A DNA stretch of 34,290 nt from positions 1 to 34,290 of the forward strand of contig CAJXTR010000007.1 of assembly GCA_913060465.1 (NCBI GenBank), read 5' to 3'. The notes beneath the pieces are model-generated. The model was not told the DNA's origin. It saw only the letters and a program-made list of their open reading frames with translations, and made no database searches. Of this stretch, positions 32,951-34,290 are shown in pieces. This DNA is from an uncultured Cryomorphaceae bacterium (GTDB lineage Bacteria; Bacteroidota; Bacteroidia; Flavobacteriales; Schleiferiaceae). How positions within the stretch are numbered: the first letter of the stretch is position 1; every line of letters starts with the position of its first letter. Both the position numbers and the translations under genes were made by a program.

Positions 32951-33979
32951 TTATACACGCTTCAAAGTGAAGATGAATTCCGTTCCAACACCTTCCTTAG
33001 ATTGAACTCGAATACTCTCGCCATGACGGTCGATGATGTGCTTCACAATGGACAGCCCCAAACCTGTACCACCCGCATCTCTGGAACGCGCTTTATCTAC
33101 GCGATAGAAGCGCTCAAAGATGTGCGGCAGATCGGTCTCTGATATACCAAAACCGTGATCTTTAATTCGAAATTCTACCTTCTCTCTTTCGCCAGAAACA
33201 GTAACCACTACAAGGGATCCTTCTTCGCTATACTTGATGGCGTTCACCAATAAATTATCCAGCACTTGCTCAATCCTGGCTGCATCACAGAGTACTTGAA
33301 CAGCATCATCTGCGAAGAAGTTGAGCTTAATCTTTGCCTTGCGCTTTGATGCGAGATTCTCAATCTCCTCCATCGCATCGTCCAATAAGTTTCTGACGCG
33401 AACGGGTCTTAACTGAACATCATACTCGCCACTTTCAACCTTTGTCAAGACATCCATGTCCTTGACCAATTGTGTCATTCGCTCGACAGATTTAGCAGCC
33501 CTTTTGAGAAACTTCTTTGCGACCTTCTCATCCTTTATTGCCCCATCAAGCAAGGTGTAGATATACCCTTGAATATTGAAAATGGGCGTTTTAAGCTCGT
33601 GACTAACATTTCCAATGTATTCTCTTCGAAACTGCTCGCGACCTTTCATTTCTTCCACCAGAGCAATCTGCTGTTCACTCCATTGCTCCAGTCTTGATTC
33701 TAATTCAGTTAGGCTCAGTGGCGCCGTCGCTTTTAGGGCTTCACCCACCAGACCTTCTTGCTGTATTTTCTGTTGAATTTTACGAATTCGACCAATGAGA
33801 ATATAGTAAGCCCCATAGTAGAACGAAATCATGACCACTATTAAAAAGGCCAACCACAGCATCCATTCTGGAAGCTCGCTAACCGTTTCATGCGTAAAGA
33901 GCCAACTCGCAAAAAACGCCAGCAAGGTCACCCAAAGACCTAGAACAATAGTTAATATGAGGATGCGGTTAAGGCGCAT
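32951..33979 (-). CDS. PhoR-like sensor histidine kinase
   Basis: 342 residues from the ATG at 33979. Two membrane helices (about 4-29 and 41-63) flank a short loop, so there is little room for a periplasmic sensor domain. A linker helix leads to the HisKA motif NVSHELKTPIFNIQGY with phospho-acceptor His127. The ATPase domain has the N box DNLLVNAIKYS, the G1 box DHGFGI, an F box (IFERFYRVDKARS) and the G2 box GGTGLGLSIV. It should autophosphorylate and pass phosphate to the adjacent regulator. Its ATG overlaps the regulator's stop as TGATG, supporting this start over the TTG one codon upstream. The signal sensed is unknown. Confidence 0.92.
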   Translation of the reverse strand: MRLNRILILTIVLGLWVTLLAFFASWLFTHETVSELPEWMLWLAFLIVVMISFYYGAYYILIGRIRKIQQKIQQEGLVGEALKATAPLSLTELESRLEQWSEQQIALVEEMKGREQFRREYIGNVSHELKTPIFNIQGYIYTLLDGAIKDEKVAKKFLKRAAKSVERMTQLVKDMDVLTKVESGEYDVQLRPVRVRNLLDDAMEEIENLASKRKAKIKLNFFADDAVQVLCDAARIEQVLDNLLVNAIKYSEEGSLVVVTVSGEREKVEFRIKDHGFGISETDLPHIFERFYRVDKARSRDAGGTGLGLSIVKHIIDRHGESIRVQSKEGVGTEFIFTLKRV

Positions 33980-34290
33980 CAATCGTTCAATTCGAACTTG
34001 TAACCAACTCCTTTAACTGTTTTAATTCTCTCGTCGCCAATTTTTTCGCGCAGTTTTCGAATGTGCACATCAATAGTTCTTCCACCGACGATTACCACAG
34101 TTCCCCAAATGCGATCCATTATCTCTTCGCGTGTAAAGACCTTACCTGGTTTTGAGGCAAGCAAACTGAGTAATTCAAACTCTTTACGTGGCAACTCGAC
34201 AACATCACCATTCATTTCGACATGGTAGCGCTCAGGATCAATGATCATATCAGGAAACTCCATCCTTCCCGGAACGGTTTGTTCAGGGGC
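33979..34290 (-). CDS. OmpR/PhoB-type response regulator, C-terminal part
   Basis: The gene runs off the right edge: the frame stays open through APEQTVPGR upstream of the first visible Met, so about 103 residues of the C-terminal end are present and the receiver domain is missing. What remains is a winged-helix DNA-binding domain with LPRKEFELLSLLASKPGKVF, TREEIMDRIWG, the recognition-helix segment GGRTIDVHIRKLREKIGD and the wing IKTVKGVGYKFE. It is the partner of the kinase that overlaps its stop codon. The visible Met at 34263 should not be taken as the start. Confidence 0.93.
   Translation of the reverse strand, partial: APEQTVPGRMEFPDMIIDPERYHVEMNGDVVELPRKEFELLSLLASKPGKVFTREEIMDRIWGTVVIVGGRTIDVHIRKLREKIGDERIKTVKGVGYKFELND

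Noticed and set aside
1-34290. Prophage, integrative element, CRISPR array or tRNA gene
   Set aside because: No integrase, transposase, repeat array or cloverleaf-like sequence was found, gaps are too short to hide one, and codon and base use look uniform by eye.

Overview
The window reads as an ordinary chromosomal stretch of a Bacteroidota bacterium, most likely order Flavobacteriales (perhaps a marine, Cryomorphaceae/Schleiferiaceae-like lineage). The reasons are the gliding/type IX secretion genes (PorP/SprF-family protein, GldJ), the gldJ-murF and ftsX-DUF3098-uppP-truB neighbourhoods, and promoter-like sites that fit the Bacteroidota TTG / TAnnTTTG consensus. Shine-Dalgarno sites are weak and base composition is even, at mid GC by eye. 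Coding density is very high: no gap exceeds about 170 bp. I see no tRNA, rRNA, CRISPR array, insertion sequence or phage gene.

Layout. 1-2.05 kb: end of a PorP/SprF gene and gldJ, closed by a terminator. 2.1-8.2 kb: murF, a convergent acyl-CoA dehydrogenase, then anmK, a Glu/Leu-type amino-acid dehydrogenase and an NhaD-type antiporter, closed by a strong terminator. 8.3-12.06 kb: an overlapping operon of ExbB, ExbD, TonB, FolC and an unrecognised secreted protein. 12.06-22.0 kb, minus strand: a long run transcribed from radC toward comM. Six of its genes (toroid protein, AAC(3)-family acyltransferase, SDR, DUF7033/polysaccharide deacetylase, FemAB/GNAT-like transferase, YjjG phosphatase) overlap each other end to end, followed by pirin, rlmN and a divergent ComM/YifB ATPase. 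22.06-23.1 kb: a divergent GT4 glycosyltransferase. 23.2-25.1 kb: queA and an uncharacterised two-helix membrane protein, divergent around a 168-bp control region. 25.1-27.8 kb: ftsX-DUF3098-uppP-truB, minus strand. 27.8-30.6 kb: leuS. 30.6-34.3 kb, minus strand: M23 endopeptidase, a tryptophan 2,3-dioxygenase and a PhoR/PhoB-type two-component pair whose regulator runs off the right edge.

How the genes fit together. Much of the window serves the cell envelope: MurF makes peptidoglycan precursor, AnmK recycles it, UppP recycles the lipid carrier, FtsX and the M23 enzyme bear on wall hydrolysis, TonB/ExbBD energise the outer membrane, and GldJ/PorP serve gliding and type IX secretion. The best candidate for an undescribed system is the translationally coupled minus-strand cassette at 15.6-21.4 kb, which I interpret as a surface-glycan tailoring operon. 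Its parts have recognisable folds, but I do not know a described pathway for this exact combination. Other points worth checking are the rearranged ATPase core of the ComM-like protein and a Cys in place of a zinc-ligand His in the M23 peptidase.
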